Origin: Caulobacter vibrioides OR37
Lineage (GTDB): Bacteria > Pseudomonadota > Alphaproteobacteria > Caulobacterales > Caulobacteraceae
Assembly: GCF_000372645.1 (NCBI RefSeq)
Contig: NZ_APMP01000002.1
Span: 124,001 to 188,000, forward strand
Reading direction: 5' to 3'
DNA: 64,000 nt
In this document: positions 42,474 to 52,777 of the stretch, piece by piece
Layout of the letters: the number at the start of each line of letters is the position of its first letter
Position numbering within the stretch: the stretch's first letter is position 1
Position numbers and translations under genes: made by a program
Notes under the pieces: model-generated
Told to the model about the DNA's origin: nothing
What the model saw: the letters and a program-made list of their open reading frames with translations, nothing else
The model's database searches: none

Positions 42474-45400
42474 TTAGAACTCGTACTTCAGGCCGACCTT
42501 GATGTACCAGGTCGAGCTTTGGTTCGAGGTGTTCACGGTCGGCGTCGTCGTGGACGACAGGTTGTACTGATAGTAGTTGCCCGGGCCGGCGGCGCAGGCG
42601 GTCGTGGCGGTCGCCTTGTTGGCGGCGCTCAGGCTCGGGTTGGCCAGAGCGGTCGCCTGACAGTTCACGGCCTGCACCACGTTCACGCGGTAGGGGAACG
42701 CGTACTGTTCCAGCACGCCCCACTTCTTGTTGATCAGGTTGCCCAGGTTGATGATGTCCAGGGTCGCCTTCAGCTTCGAGCCGCCCGGGAAGAAGGCGGG
42801 CAGTTCCTGCTGCAGACGAACGTCCATCGTCGTGATGTCGCGCGACTTGAAGGCGTTACGCGGCGCGATCTGGCCGGCGTAATCCTTCAGGCCTGTCCTC
42901 TTCACGAAGTCGTCGAGCTTGGCGGCGTCGTTGGCGTTGTTGAAGTGGACGATCGGGTCGCTGGTCATCGTGATGTTGCCCGACGAGTCGGCCTTCGGCA
43001 CGTAGAACAGCTGGGTGTCGCGGAACGCCACGTCGCCCGTTTCGCCAAACGCCTGGTCGGCCTGGCCCGCGTTCGTGCCCAGGAACGAGTCGAACGTGTA
43101 GCTGAAGGGCAGGCCGGCGCGGCGCTGAATAAAGAAGCGCGCGGAGGTCTTGTTATCGCCGAAGAATTCGCGGCTATAACCAATCGACAGCTTCATCGAA
43201 TACTTGATGTTGTAGTTCGAGATCGCGACCTCGGGATTGTCGCGGTCGCTGATGGCCCACTGGCTGTAGTTCGACAGAGCCACCGAGCTGGTGCCCGGAT
43301 TGGTCTCTTTCATGTTGGTGTGGGTGTAGGTGTAGTCGAAGTTCAGGCCGCGCGCCCAACCGTCGTTCCAGTCCTTGCCGACGCCCAGGGCGTAGGAGGT
43401 GCCGCCGCCCTTGCGGGTGTTGGTCAGCAGCAGGTCATAGGGCGCCGCATTGGTGTTCTGGGTCCGGGTGGACAGGTAGGTCGGACGGCCGTCCGGGGCC
43501 CGCGGGCCCGGGTTGGCGTCGGCGTACAGGTCGCGCCAGGTAACGCCATAGTTCGTGCGCTGATAGAGGCCGTCGGCGTGGAAGCGGAAGTCCTTGCCCA
43601 GGTACGGGATGTCCACATAGCGGGCGGCGCTGATCGAGTACTTCCACACCGACGGGGCTTGGAAGTTCGGATCGACCGCGTTCACGACGCCGGTGCCCAG
43701 ATTGGCCGAGTTGGTGTTGGCTTGCTTGGCGGCGTCGGCGACCTTGTTGCCGTCGACGTTGAGCAGGGCGCTTGAGCAGGCCCCCGGCGCGGTGGCCGTC
43801 GGCGACGCGGCTTGCGACGGCGAACAGGTGGCCGAGCCCAGCAGGTTGCCGGTGTTGCTGAAGCTGTTCGACAGCCAAACGTTCGGGCTGCCGCCCGAGA
43901 ACAGGCCCACGCCGCCGGTGATGACGGTGCGGTCGTCCGGACGCCAGTTGAAGCCCACGCGCGGCATGATCACGTGCATGTTCTTGTACGTGGCCGTGTT
44001 GGCGAAGCCGTACTGCGCCAGGAAGCGCTGGTTCAGCTGCGGGGTCGTGTCGGAATCGTAGAACTCGCCGCGCAGGCCGACGCGGATCGTCAGGCCCGGC
44101 ATCACGGTGTACTCGTCTTGAGCGTACAGCGTGTTGGTGATCGAGTTCCAGTTGGCGGCGCCGTGCGTCGCGATGTTGTCGGCGGCGTTGTTATAGGCCA
44201 GCGCGCAAGCTTGACGGTTTTGCAGGTTCGTCAACGTGGCGGCGATCAAAGCGGCCGTGTTAGTGGACGGAATGCCAACACCAGCACCACATGTGGCGTC
44301 GAACGTATACGAACCGTTCGCGCGCTGGACGAACTCGTTGAAAACGTCCAGCTTTTCGCGGATCGCGCCGGCCGTGAAGACGTGGTCGCCAACCTTGTAG
44401 GTGGCGCGGAACTTCAGGGTCTTGGTCTTGTTGTCCAGGATGTTGGCCTGGCTCGAGATATCCGGGCCGAGCAGGACGGTCGAGCCGCCGAGCTTGATCT
44501 GGAAGTTGGCGAAGGTCGTACCGCCCAGCGGGGCGCGCACCGACGAGACTTCCTTGCTCGAATATTCCAGCGCCGTCGAGAACTGGTCCGTCCACTGCGA
44601 GAACAGCTGACCAACCCAGATCTCGTTGGTTTCCGGCTTGGTGTAGTACTCCGACAGCAGCGACAGGTTGGTCGAGTTGTTGGTGCCGCCGTTGAACGTG
44701 CTGGTGTTCTCTTCGCGGGCGTATTCCAGCACCGCGCGGTGCTTGTCGGTGATGTTGCCGTCGAGCTTGATGAAGTACTTCTTGTCGGTCTGCGGCGGCA
44801 GGGTCAGGCCGTAGCCGAGCGGGTCATAGTTGTAGACCGACTTCAGGATGCTCTGGATCTGTTGGACCTGGGCGACGGTGACGCCATTGACCCTATTGGC
44901 CGCGTTGCTGTCCGACGGGCCGTAGGCGTCGCTGGCCTGCGTGTATTCGCCCTTTTCATAGCCAGCCGAGAAGAACAGACGGTCCTTGATGATCGGGCCG
45001 CTGAAGGTCGCGCCGTAAGTCTTGTCCTCGAAGCGGCTGATCCGGAGATTCCGCGGCTTGCCGGTCGTGGGATCATTGTAGAGGCTGTTGATGTCGCGGC
45101 CAGCCATGCGCGAGGAGTCGTATTCGCCGTAGACCGAGCCGTGGAAGCTGTTGCCGCCTGACTTGGTGACGATGTTCATCACGCCGCCCTGGAACGAGCC
45201 GTACTGGACGTCGTAGGGGGCGACTTCGAAGTTGAACGAGCGGACCAGTTCCAGCGAGATCGGCGAACGCTGCGACGGATAGCCGTTGCCGTTCAGGCCG
45301 AAGTCGTCGGCTTGCTTGACGCCGTCGATATAGACCGTGTTCACGCGGTTGTTCGAACCGGCGACGATCAGGGCGTTGTTGTTGGTCGGGTCGATCGTGA

Positions 45401-45902
45401 CGAACGGGTTCAGGCGCGCCAGATCCTTCAGGTCGCGGCTGAACGACGGCAGGGTTTCGATGTCCTTGGCCGTGAAGGTCGAGCGCGGGCCGGTCTCGAG
45501 GGTGCGGGCGCCGCTGGCCGACGCGGTCACGACGATCTGCGAGACTTGGTTGTCGGCATTGCCCAGGGCGATGTCGAGGGAGACCGGGGCGCCCGTGCCG
45601 ACGTCGGCGACGTCGACGACCTTGCCTTGGTGAGCCGGGTCGCTGACCGCGACCGTGTACGGACCGCCGACGCGCAGGTTGCGGGCGGCGTAGTAGCCGT
45701 CGGCGCTGGTGACGGTCGTCACCTTGGTGTTCGACGGCACGTGCGTGACGACGACGGCGACATTGCCCAGCGGGGCGCCGTTCGGGCCGGTGACGCGACC
45801 GCCGATCGAACCGGTGGTTTCCTGGGCGTAGACGGCCGAGGCCGACGCCATGGCCAGAACGGTCAGCGCGGCGCCGCCCGCGAGCCTTTTCATCGAGATC
45901 AT
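42474..45902 (-). CDS. Large Oar-like TonB-dependent receptor
   Basis: Outer membrane receptor, 1142 residues. Signal peptide ends near ASAVYAQET. A carboxypeptidase-regulatory-like beta-sandwich follows at about 25-110 (TGSIGGRVTGPNGAPLGNVA, TVTSADGYYAARNLRVGGPY), typical of Oar/large receptors, then a plug with FSRDLKDLARLNPFVTIDP and VNTVYIDGVKQADDFG, and a long barrel ending in TWYIKVGLKYEF. Two ATGs: 45902 with GAGGGG upstream is chosen; the second is 45893. The substrate (oligopeptide or polysaccharide in relatives) is unknown. Confidence 0.92.
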   Translation of the reverse strand: MISMKRLAGGAALTVLAMASASAVYAQETTGSIGGRVTGPNGAPLGNVAVVVTHVPSNTKVTTVTSADGYYAARNLRVGGPYTVAVSDPAHQGKVVDVADVGTGAPVSLDIALGNADNQVSQIVVTASASGARTLETGPRSTFTAKDIETLPSFSRDLKDLARLNPFVTIDPTNNNALIVAGSNNRVNTVYIDGVKQADDFGLNGNGYPSQRSPISLELVRSFNFEVAPYDVQYGSFQGGVMNIVTKSGGNSFHGSVYGEYDSSRMAGRDINSLYNDPTTGKPRNLRISRFEDKTYGATFSGPIIKDRLFFSAGYEKGEYTQASDAYGPSDSNAANRVNGVTVAQVQQIQSILKSVYNYDPLGYGLTLPPQTDKKYFIKLDGNITDKHRAVLEYAREENTSTFNGGTNNSTNLSLLSEYYTKPETNEIWVGQLFSQWTDQFSTALEYSSKEVSSVRAPLGGTTFANFQIKLGGSTVLLGPDISSQANILDNKTKTLKFRATYKVGDHVFTAGAIREKLDVFNEFVQRANGSYTFDATCGAGVGIPSTNTAALIAATLTNLQNRQACALAYNNAADNIATHGAANWNSITNTLYAQDEYTVMPGLTIRVGLRGEFYDSDTTPQLNQRFLAQYGFANTATYKNMHVIMPRVGFNWRPDDRTVITGGVGLFSGGSPNVWLSNSFSNTGNLLGSATCSPSQAASPTATAPGACSSALLNVDGNKVADAAKQANTNSANLGTGVVNAVDPNFQAPSVWKYSISAARYVDIPYLGKDFRFHADGLYQRTNYGVTWRDLYADANPGPRAPDGRPTYLSTRTQNTNAAPYDLLLTNTRKGGGTSYALGVGKDWNDGWARGLNFDYTYTHTNMKETNPGTSSVALSNYSQWAISDRDNPEVAISNYNIKYSMKLSIGYSREFFGDNKTSARFFIQRRAGLPFSYTFDSFLGTNAGQADQAFGETGDVAFRDTQLFYVPKADSSGNITMTSDPIVHFNNANDAAKLDDFVKRTGLKDYAGQIAPRNAFKSRDITTMDVRLQQELPAFFPGGSKLKATLDIINLGNLINKKWGVLEQYAFPYRVNVVQAVNCQATALANPSLSAANKATATTACAAGPGNYYQYNLSSTTTPTVNTSNQSSTWYIKVGLKYEF

Positions 45903-46099
45903 TTTATCCCCTCGTTTTTTTCGCGATGGCCAGACGGACAGCCTACTGAGCAGTCTCGTCGCCCATTCAGCGCCGGTCTTTAGCCTCCCTTTTCGAAGGT
46001 TTGGTGACGGAAAGGCCACGACCGCCCAGAAATTGTCATAAATGCCCACGGGGGCAGAAAAAATTGGTCAGTTTTATTTTACATGGCTAAGCAGGAGGC

Positions 46100-47674
46100 A
46101 TGTCCGTACCCGCCCTGAAACTTGACCATAAGACAGCCGATCGCGCCTGGCGGTTGACGCTTATGATGGTGGGGATGCTGACGGTTGCAAGGCTGGCGGC
46201 GCTGTTTGCGACCCCGCTGGAACTCTATCCGGACGAGGCGCAATATTGGCTTTGGTCTCGGACCCTGGCCTTCGGCTATTTCTCCAAGCCGCCGATGATC
46301 GCCTGGCTGATCTGGCTCACCACTCATCTCGGCGGCGACGGCGAAGCCTGGGTGCGGCTGTCCGCGCCGCTGCTGCATGGCGCCACGGCGCTGATCGTCA
46401 GCCGGATCGCGGGACGGCTCTACGGCGGCTGGAGCGGCCTGGTCGCCGCGGCGATCTACGCCCTGATGCCGGGCGTTGTGCTGTCCTCGGGCCTGATGGC
46501 GACCGACGCGCCGCTGCTGTTTTTCCTGTCGCTGACGATCTGGGCCTATGTCGACCTGGCCGAGGCCCGCGCGCCGCGCCGTTACGCCGTGGCGCTGGGC
46601 ATGGGCGTGGCGCTGGGGCTGGCCTTTCTGTCGAAATACGCGGCGATCTACGCCCTGGGCAGCATCGTGGTCCACGCGGCGATCTCCAAGGAGGCCCGCG
46701 CCCGCTGGTGTCCGGCGGCGATCAGCCTGTTCCTGGCCGCCTTCGTGATCACCCTGGCGCCCAACTTCGCCTGGAACGCCCGCCACCACTTCTCGACGGT
46801 CAAGCACACGGCGTCGAACGCCAATTGGAGCGGACACCATCTGTTCAATGTCCGCGAGCTGATCGAATTCATCGGCTCGCAGTTTGGCGTGTTCGGCCCC
46901 GTGCCTTTCGCCGCCCTGCTGGGCGGGGCGATCTGGCTGAGCGCCAGGAAACGGCTGTCGTCGCCGGATCTGTTGCTGCTGTGCTTCTCGGCCCCGCCGC
47001 TGATCATCGTCGCCGGCGAAGCCTTCGTGTCGCGCGCCAACGCCAACTGGGCCGGCGCGGCCTTCGTGGCGGGCTCGGTGCTGACGGCGGCCTGGCTGCT
47101 GCGCTGGAACGCCCGCCGCTGGCTGATCGGCGGGCTGGCCTTCGAGGCCCTGTTCGCGGCCTTCTTCATGGCCTGCATGGTCAGCCCCAAGCTGGCCGAC
47201 GCCACCGGCCTGTCGAACGGCTTCAAGCGCGTGCGCGGCTGGGACCAGACCGTCCAGGCGATCATCGACCGCGCCCGCGAGGAGCAGGCCTCGCACGGGG
47301 GCGTCACCGCCGTCGCGATGGACGACCGCTTCGTCTACAACGCCGCCGCCTATTACGGCCGCGACTATTTCGGCGCCCCCGGCGCGCCGCCGCTGAAGAT
47401 GTGGGTGCATGAAGCCCACCCGCAGAACCAGGCCGAGACCGAGGCCCCGCTGGACGCCGCTTCCGGCCGGCGCGCCCTGATCGTCAGCCTGGAGGGCGGC
47501 TATCGCCCCGAGATCGAGCAGGACTTCAGGCAAACCTCGGACCTCCAGATCGCCCGCGTGCGCCTGGACAAAAAACGCTCGCGGCGGATCGACCTGTTCA
47601 TCGCCCAGGGGTTCGCGCCGCTGCCGCGCGATCCCATCACCGGCCTGCCGCCCGAGCCGAAGCGCAAACCATAA
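46100..47674 (+). CDS. GT39-family membrane glycosyltransferase (ArnT/PMT-like)
   Basis: 524 residues, about 10-11 membrane helices. The first periplasmic loop holds the Asp-Glu pair LYPDEAQYWLWSR followed by YFSKPPMIAWLIWL, hallmarks of the PMT_2 family that transfers sugars from polyprenyl phosphate to lipid A or other envelope acceptors. Further: GLMATDAPLLFFLSL and LGLAFLSKYAAIYAL. A periplasmic C-terminal domain from about 370 (WDQTVQAIIDRAREEQ). ATG at 46100 with GGAGG. Donor and acceptor unknown. Confidence 0.88.
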   Translation: MSVPALKLDHKTADRAWRLTLMMVGMLTVARLAALFATPLELYPDEAQYWLWSRTLAFGYFSKPPMIAWLIWLTTHLGGDGEAWVRLSAPLLHGATALIVSRIAGRLYGGWSGLVAAAIYALMPGVVLSSGLMATDAPLLFFLSLTIWAYVDLAEARAPRRYAVALGMGVALGLAFLSKYAAIYALGSIVVHAAISKEARARWCPAAISLFLAAFVITLAPNFAWNARHHFSTVKHTASNANWSGHHLFNVRELIEFIGSQFGVFGPVPFAALLGGAIWLSARKRLSSPDLLLLCFSAPPLIIVAGEAFVSRANANWAGAAFVAGSVLTAAWLLRWNARRWLIGGLAFEALFAAFFMACMVSPKLADATGLSNGFKRVRGWDQTVQAIIDRAREEQASHGGVTAVAMDDRFVYNAAAYYGRDYFGAPGAPPLKMWVHEAHPQNQAETEAPLDAASGRRALIVSLEGGYRPEIEQDFRQTSDLQIARVRLDKKRSRRIDLFIAQGFAPLPRDPITGLPPEPKRKP

Positions 47675-47756
47675 GCGCTGGCCGCTTTCGAGGGATCATC
47701 GTCCTTTCGTTCGCCGCGCCGTCGCCGAAACTTCCCGCGTCAAACGGGAGCTTTCG

Positions 47757-48740
47757 ATGTTGCGTCTATTCCTGCTTTTGCTGGTCCTGGCGGGCGGCTC
47801 GCCAACCCTGGCCCGGCCCCTGGTCGCGATCCTGGCCGAGCCGCGCGGGACCGAGACCACCGACCTGATCGCGCCCTATGCCGTGCTGGCCGAGTCCGGA
47901 GCGATCGACGTCCGGATCGTCGCGGCCGGCATGACGCCGATCAGGCTGATGCCGGGCCAGGCCTTCGTCCGGCCGCAAGCGACCTATGCCGACCTGCGCC
48001 CCGACGTGATCGTTGTCCCCTTCATGATGCCGGCTGCGGATCCGGCCCGCGAGGCCTGGCTGAAGGCCCAGGCGGCGCGCGGCGCCCGGATCGTGTCGAT
48101 CTGCGCCGGCGCCGAGACCCTGGCCCACGCCGGCCTGCTGGACGGTCGCGACGCCACCACCCACTGGTTCGAGCTGGGCCGTCTGGCCAAGGCCTATCCC
48201 CAGGTCCGGTGGCGGCGCGACCGGCGCTGGATCGTCGACGGAAACGTCACGACCACCGCCGGGGTGACGGCCTCGATCCCGGCGAGCCTGGCCCTGCTGC
48301 GCGACCTGGCGGGCGAAGACACGATGCGCGCCACCGCCGCGAGGCTGGGGGTTCCGCCTCCGGTCCAGGCCCACGACGGCGCCGCGTTCCGGGTCAACGG
48401 CGACGCGGTCATGGCCGGCCTGTCGGGCTGGGCCAACGCCTGGCGATCACAGACGGTCGCGGTGAAGATCGCCGACGGCTTCGACGACCTGGCCTTCGCC
48501 ACCACGCTGGACGCCTGGTCGCGCACCAACCGCTCCGAAGCCTTCGCCAGCGCGAGCGCGGTGTCGCGCCACGGCCTGGCCGTGATCGCGCCGGAGAAGC
48601 TCCCTCGCGCGGGGCGGATGGTGAAGGCGCTGACGGGAGATCCGGCCTTGGTGCTGGAGGATATCGCCAGCGCCTACGGCAAGCCGACGGCGCGCTACGT
48701 GGCGCTCACGCTGGAGCACCCGTACTGGCTGACGAAATGA
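47757..48740 (+). CDS. Exported DJ-1/PfpI-family protein
   Basis: 327 residues with a clear signal peptide (MLRLFLLLLVLAGGSPTLAR). The DJ-1/PfpI domain follows directly: LVAILAEPRGTETTDLIAPYAVL, DVIVVPFMMP, and nucleophile elbow IVSICAGAETLAHAGLLDGRDATTHW with a candidate catalytic Cys. The end of that domain resembles GlxA-type regulators, but instead of an AraC helix-turn-helix there is an unrecognised domain from about 205 (AFRVNGDAVMAGLSGWANA to LEHPYWLTK). A periplasmic location is unusual for this family. ATG with GGGAG. Confidence 0.8.
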   Translation: MLRLFLLLLVLAGGSPTLARPLVAILAEPRGTETTDLIAPYAVLAESGAIDVRIVAAGMTPIRLMPGQAFVRPQATYADLRPDVIVVPFMMPAADPAREAWLKAQAARGARIVSICAGAETLAHAGLLDGRDATTHWFELGRLAKAYPQVRWRRDRRWIVDGNVTTTAGVTASIPASLALLRDLAGEDTMRATAARLGVPPPVQAHDGAAFRVNGDAVMAGLSGWANAWRSQTVAVKIADGFDDLAFATTLDAWSRTNRSEAFASASAVSRHGLAVIAPEKLPRAGRMVKALTGDPALVLEDIASAYGKPTARYVALTLEHPYWLTK

Positions 48741-48798
48741 TGGGGTGGCGGACCTCGCCCCACGACAGGCTCAGGGCGAGGCCCGAATTCAAGCACGG

Positions 48799-49440
48799 TT
48801 AGACGGCCACCTCGAACGCCGCCTCGGTCTTGGCTTTCACGTCATCGACCGTGACGCCGGGCGCCAGTTCGATCAGCTTCACTGGCGTCTTGCCGCGATT
48901 GATCTCGAAGACGCCCAGCTCGGTGATCAGCAGATCGACCACACCGGCGCCAGTCAGCGGCAGCGTGCATTGCTTCAGCAGCTTGGGCGCGCCGGACTTC
49001 TCGCAGTGGTCCATGACCACAACCACCCGCTTGACGCCGGCGACGAGGTCCATGGCCCCGCCCATGCCCTTGACCATCTTGCCGGGCACCATCCAGTTGG
49101 CGAGGTCGCCGTTCTCCGCCACCTGCATCCCGCCCAGGATCGACAGGGCGATGTGGCCGCCCCGGATCATGGCGAAGCTGTCGGCCGAGCTGAAATAGGA
49201 GCTCGAATCCAGCTCGGTGATCGTCTGCTTGCCGGCGTTGATCAGGTCCGCGTCCTCTTCGCCCTCGTAGGGGAAGGGGCCCATACCCAACATGCCGTTC
49301 TCGCTCTGCAGCGTCACATGCATCCCTTCCGGGATGTAGTTGGCCACCAGGGTCGGGATGCCGATGCCGAGGTTCACATAGAAGCCGTCCTGCAGCTCCT
49401 TGGCGGCGCGGGCCGCCATCTCGTCGCGGGTCCAGGCCAT
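48799..49440 (-). CDS. scoB: 3-oxoacid CoA-transferase subunit B
   Basis: Succinyl-CoA:3-ketoacid CoA transferase beta subunit, 213 residues; with subunit A it activates acetoacetate using succinyl-CoA. Seen: [19 protein letters not shown] and [14 protein letters not shown], where the Glu of SENG forms the glutamyl-CoA intermediate, then [20 protein letters not shown] and [10 protein letters not shown]. Overlaps scoA by one base at 49440. AtoA/PcaJ homologues are alternatives, but the SENGMLG and [13 protein letters not shown] segments are of the SCOT type. Confidence 0.93.
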   Translation of the reverse strand: MAWTRDEMAARAAKELQDGFYVNLGIGIPTLVANYIPEGMHVTLQSENGMLGMGPFPYEGEEDADLINAGKQTITELDSSSYFSSADSFAMIRGGHIALSILGGMQVAENGDLANWMVPGKMVKGMGGAMDLVAGVKRVVVVMDHCEKSGAPKLLKQCTLPLTGAGVVDLLITELGVFEINRGKTPVKLIELAPGVTVDDVKAKTEAAFEVAV

Positions 49441-50150
49441 TACGCGGCTTCCTTCTGACGGGTGGTGACGCGCTCGATGCGCTTTTCGAATTTCGCGCCC
49501 TTGAGGATGCGGTCGACATATATGCCCGGGGTGTGGATGGCGTCCTTGTCCAGGGCGCCGATCTCGACCAGCTCCTCGACCTCGACGACGGTGGCCTTGC
49601 CGGCCGTGGCCATCATCGGATTGAAGTTCCGGGCGGTCTTCCGATAGATCAGGTTGCCCTCGGCGTCGCCCTTCCAGGCCTTGACGATCGCGAGGTCGGC
49701 GGTCAGGCCGCGCTCCATCACGTACATCTCGCCGTCGAATTCACGGGTCTCCTTGCCCTCGGCCACCAGCGTGCCGTAGCCGGTGCGCGTGAAGAAGGCC
49801 GGGATGCCCGCGCCGCCGGCGCGGATGCGCTCGGCCAGGGTGCCCTGCGGATTGAACTCCAGTTCCAGCTCGCCGCTGAGGTAGAGCTGTTCGAACAGCT
49901 TGTTCTCGCCCACATAGGACGAGACCATCTTCTTGATCTGACGGTTCTCCAGCAGGATGCCCAGACCGAAGCCGTCGACGCCGCAATTGTTGGAGATGAC
50001 CGTGAGGTCCTTGGTCCCCGCCGCGCGGATCGCCGCGATCAGGTTTTCCGGAATGCCGCAGAGGCCGAACCCGCCGGCCATGATGGTCATGCCGTCGAAC
50101 AGCAGCCCGGCCAGGGCCTCGACGGCGTCTGTCTTCACCTTGTCGACCAT
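49440..50150 (-). CDS. scoA: 3-oxoacid CoA-transferase subunit A
   Basis: Alpha subunit of the same enzyme, 236 residues. Contains the CoA-transferase motif [60 protein letters not shown] and [24 protein letters not shown] at 50150 has GGGAG upstream. Upstream of scoB in a two-gene operon; no other ketone-body or PHB genes adjoin. Confidence 0.94.
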   Translation of the reverse strand: MVDKVKTDAVEALAGLLFDGMTIMAGGFGLCGIPENLIAAIRAAGTKDLTVISNNCGVDGFGLGILLENRQIKKMVSSYVGENKLFEQLYLSGELELEFNPQGTLAERIRAGGAGIPAFFTRTGYGTLVAEGKETREFDGEMYVMERGLTADLAIVKAWKGDAEGNLIYRKTARNFNPMMATAGKATVVEVEELVEIGALDKDAIHTPGIYVDRILKGAKFEKRIERVTTRQKEAA

Positions 50151-50257
50151 GGTGTCTCCCTTGTTCCGGATTATACGTCCGGCGTCTGGCGACCCGTGTC
50201 GCCCGAGCCGAGAAGAAATTCAACCCTTGATGAATTATTTTCCAGAAGGGCCGTTCG

Positions 50258-50854
50258 ATGACCGACGCTAGCACCGGGCCCGTGACGCCCGCCACCTCCG
50301 GGGTGCTGCTCGTGCTGGCCCATCCGGCGCTTGAACGCTCCCGCGCCAATCGCGCCCTGGCCAAGGCGGCCAAAGGCCTTTCCGGCGTCACCTTCAAGGA
50401 CTTGTACGAGGTCTATCCTGACTTCGTGGTCGATATCGAGGCCGAACAGGCCGCCCTGCTCGCCCACGACGTCGTGGCCCTGCAATTTCCGCTCTACTGG
50501 TACTCGACCCCGTCGCTGATGAAGGAATGGCTGGATCTGGTGTGGCTGCACGGCTTCGCCTACGGCGAGGGCGGCGAGGCCCTGAAGGGCAAGCGTCTGT
50601 TCGTGGCCTGCACGACCGGGGCGAGCGCCAAGGCCTATCACGCCCACGGCTACAATCGCTTTTCGATGGACGAATTCCTGCGTCCGCTGGAGCAGACCGC
50701 CCATCTGTGCGGCATGGGCTGGGAGACCCCCTTCGTGGTCCATGGCGCCTCGGTCAAGGACGACGACGCCCTGAAGGCCGAGGCCGAACGCTATAAGGCG
50801 CGCCTGGCTTCGCTGCTTCCCGCCCTATCGACTTCTGGCAAGACGGAGGCTTGA
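50258..50854 (+). CDS. KefG/KefF-type NAD(P)H oxidoreductase, ancillary protein of the Kef system
   Basis: 198 residues, flavodoxin-like quinone reductase fold. Motifs: VLLVLAHPALERSRANRALAK (FMN loop), VVALQFPLYWYSTPSLMKEWLDLVW and FVACTTGASAKAYHAHGYNRF. In enterobacteria KefF/KefG bind and are needed for full activity of KefC/KefB. Its stop lies 8 bp before the start of the downstream Kef gene, giving the same pairing. ATG 50258 preceded by AAGGG. Confidence 0.9.
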   Translation: MTDASTGPVTPATSGVLLVLAHPALERSRANRALAKAAKGLSGVTFKDLYEVYPDFVVDIEAEQAALLAHDVVALQFPLYWYSTPSLMKEWLDLVWLHGFAYGEGGEALKGKRLFVACTTGASAKAYHAHGYNRFSMDEFLRPLEQTAHLCGMGWETPFVVHGASVKDDDALKAEAERYKARLASLLPALSTSGKTEA

Positions 50855-50862
50855 GGAACGGC

Positions 50863-52767
50863 ATGGAGAACTTCCTCACCCAGACCCTGGTCTATCTGGG
50901 CGCGGCCGTCGTCTCGGTGCCGATCGCCAAGCGGCTCGGGCTCGGCTCGGTGCTAGGCTATCTGATCGCCGGCGTCATTATCGGCCCGTTCGCCCTGGGC
51001 CTGACCGGCCAACTGGCCGACGTCATGAAGTTCGCCGAGTTCGGCGTGGTCATCCTGCTGTTCCTGATCGGCCTCGAGGTGCAACCCTCGATGCTGTGGG
51101 ACATGCGCAAGGCGATCTTCGGCCTGGGCGGAGCCCAGGTGCTGGGAACGGGCCTGGCCATCGCCGCCGCCTCGCTGGCCCTCGGGCTGCCCTGGCAGCA
51201 GGCCCTGGCCGTCGGCCTCGTCCTGGCCATGTCCTCCACCGCGATCGTGCTCCAGACGCTGGACGAGAAGGGTCTCCGGCAAGGGCCGGTGGGGCGCGCG
51301 GCCTTCGGGGTGCTGTTGCTGCAGGACCTGGCGGTCATCCCGCTGTTCGCCCTGCTGCCCTTGCTGGCGACCGGCGCCCCTCACCCGACCGAGACCAGCG
51401 GCGGCCACGGCGGCGGCAGCCTGGTGGCCCACCTGCCCGTCTGGGCCCAGATGCTGTCGGTGTTCGCCGCCGTCGGCGCCGTGGTCGGCGGCGGGCGCTA
51501 TCTGGTGCGGCCGGTGTTCCGCTTCATCGCCAAGGCCCGCCTGCGCGAGATCTTCGTCGCCGCCGCCCTGCTGATCGTGGTCGCCGTCGCCAGCCTGATG
51601 CAGATCGTCGGCCTCTCCCCCGCTCTCGGCGCCTTCCTGGCCGGGGTGGTGCTGGCCGAGAGCGAGTTCCGCCGCGAACTGGAGACCGATATCGAGCCGT
51701 TCCGGGGCCTCCTGCTGGGCCTGTTCTTCATCACGGTCGGCGCGGGCGTGAACCTGCCGCTGGTGGCCAGCCAGCCCCTGACGCTGCTGGGCCTGGTGAT
51801 CGGCCTGATGGCGCTGAAGTTCCTGGTCATGTACGGCCTGGCCCGACTGTTCGGCGCGCCGAAACGGGGCGCCATGGCGGTGGCCACGGCCCTGGCTCAG
51901 GGCGGCGAGTTCGCCTTCGTTCTGCTCACCTTCACGGTCGGCGCCGGCGTCATCGGCGCGCAGCTGGCCGCGCTGTTGACCGCCGCCGTGGCGGTCTCGA
52001 TGGCCTTCACCCCGCTGGCCATGATCCTGTACGAGCGCGTCGCGGCCCTGATGGACGCGGCCATTCCCGACGTGGTCCCAGACACCGGCGACTTCGACGA
52101 AGGAGAGCCCGACATCATCATCGCCGGCTTCGGCCGTTTCGGTCAGATCACGGGCCGCCTGCTGTCCGCCAACGGCTTCAAGTCGACCGTTCTGGACAGC
52201 GATATCGAGCAGATCGAACTGCTGCGCCGGTTCGGCCGGCGCGTTCACTATGGCGACGCCACGCGGCTCGACCTGCTGCGCCAGGCCGGCGCCGATCGCG
52301 CCCGGATGCTGATCGTCGCGCTGGACGACCGCGAGAAAACCGTCGAGCTGGTCGAGACGGCCCGGAAGGCCTTTCCCGATCTCGTCATCCTGGCCCGGGC
52401 GTGGGACCGGCGCCATGCCTACGATCTGCTGGCCAATGGCGCGGACGCGGTCGAACGCGAGACCTTCGAGTCGGCCCTGGCGCTCGGAACCACCGCCTTG
52501 CAGAAGCTGGGCTTCCGGGCCCACCGCGCCCATCGCGCCGCAGCCTTCTTCCGTCGCCACGATCGGCGAACGTTCGAGGAGCTGCGCCCGATGTGGGGCC
52601 AGGAAGAAGCCTATATCCTGGCCTCGCGCGACGCGGCCCAGACCATGGACCGCCTGCTGAACGCCGACCTGCACCGGATGCGCCCCGGCGACGCCGGCGG
52701 GGCCTGGAACACCTCCAGCCTCGACGAGGAGCTGCGCGAACAGGCCGCGCGGGAAGGCGCCGAGTAG
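50863..52767 (+). CDS. KefB/KefC-type potassium efflux antiporter
   Basis: 634 residues. Membrane part at about 5-400 (VLGYLIAGVIIGPFALGLTG, VVILLFLIGLEVQPSMLWDMRK, FGVLLLQDLAVIPLFALLPLL), RCK domain from about 415 (IIIAGFGRFGQITGRLLSANGF, VHYGDATRLDLLRQAG) and the C-terminal REETFESAL-like ERETFESALALGTTAL. This is the KefC/KefB branch, normally held closed by glutathione and opened by electrophile adducts. The start is ATG 50863 with GAGG 6 bases upstream. With the upstream KefG-like gene it forms a complete electrophile-response module. Confidence 0.92.
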   Translation: MENFLTQTLVYLGAAVVSVPIAKRLGLGSVLGYLIAGVIIGPFALGLTGQLADVMKFAEFGVVILLFLIGLEVQPSMLWDMRKAIFGLGGAQVLGTGLAIAAASLALGLPWQQALAVGLVLAMSSTAIVLQTLDEKGLRQGPVGRAAFGVLLLQDLAVIPLFALLPLLATGAPHPTETSGGHGGGSLVAHLPVWAQMLSVFAAVGAVVGGGRYLVRPVFRFIAKARLREIFVAAALLIVVAVASLMQIVGLSPALGAFLAGVVLAESEFRRELETDIEPFRGLLLGLFFITVGAGVNLPLVASQPLTLLGLVIGLMALKFLVMYGLARLFGAPKRGAMAVATALAQGGEFAFVLLTFTVGAGVIGAQLAALLTAAVAVSMAFTPLAMILYERVAALMDAAIPDVVPDTGDFDEGEPDIIIAGFGRFGQITGRLLSANGFKSTVLDSDIEQIELLRRFGRRVHYGDATRLDLLRQAGADRARMLIVALDDREKTVELVETARKAFPDLVILARAWDRRHAYDLLANGADAVERETFESALALGTTALQKLGFRAHRAHRAAAFFRRHDRRTFEELRPMWGQEEAYILASRDAAQTMDRLLNADLHRMRPGDAGGAWNTSSLDEELREQAAREGAE

Positions 52768-52777
52768 ACGGCCAGCC

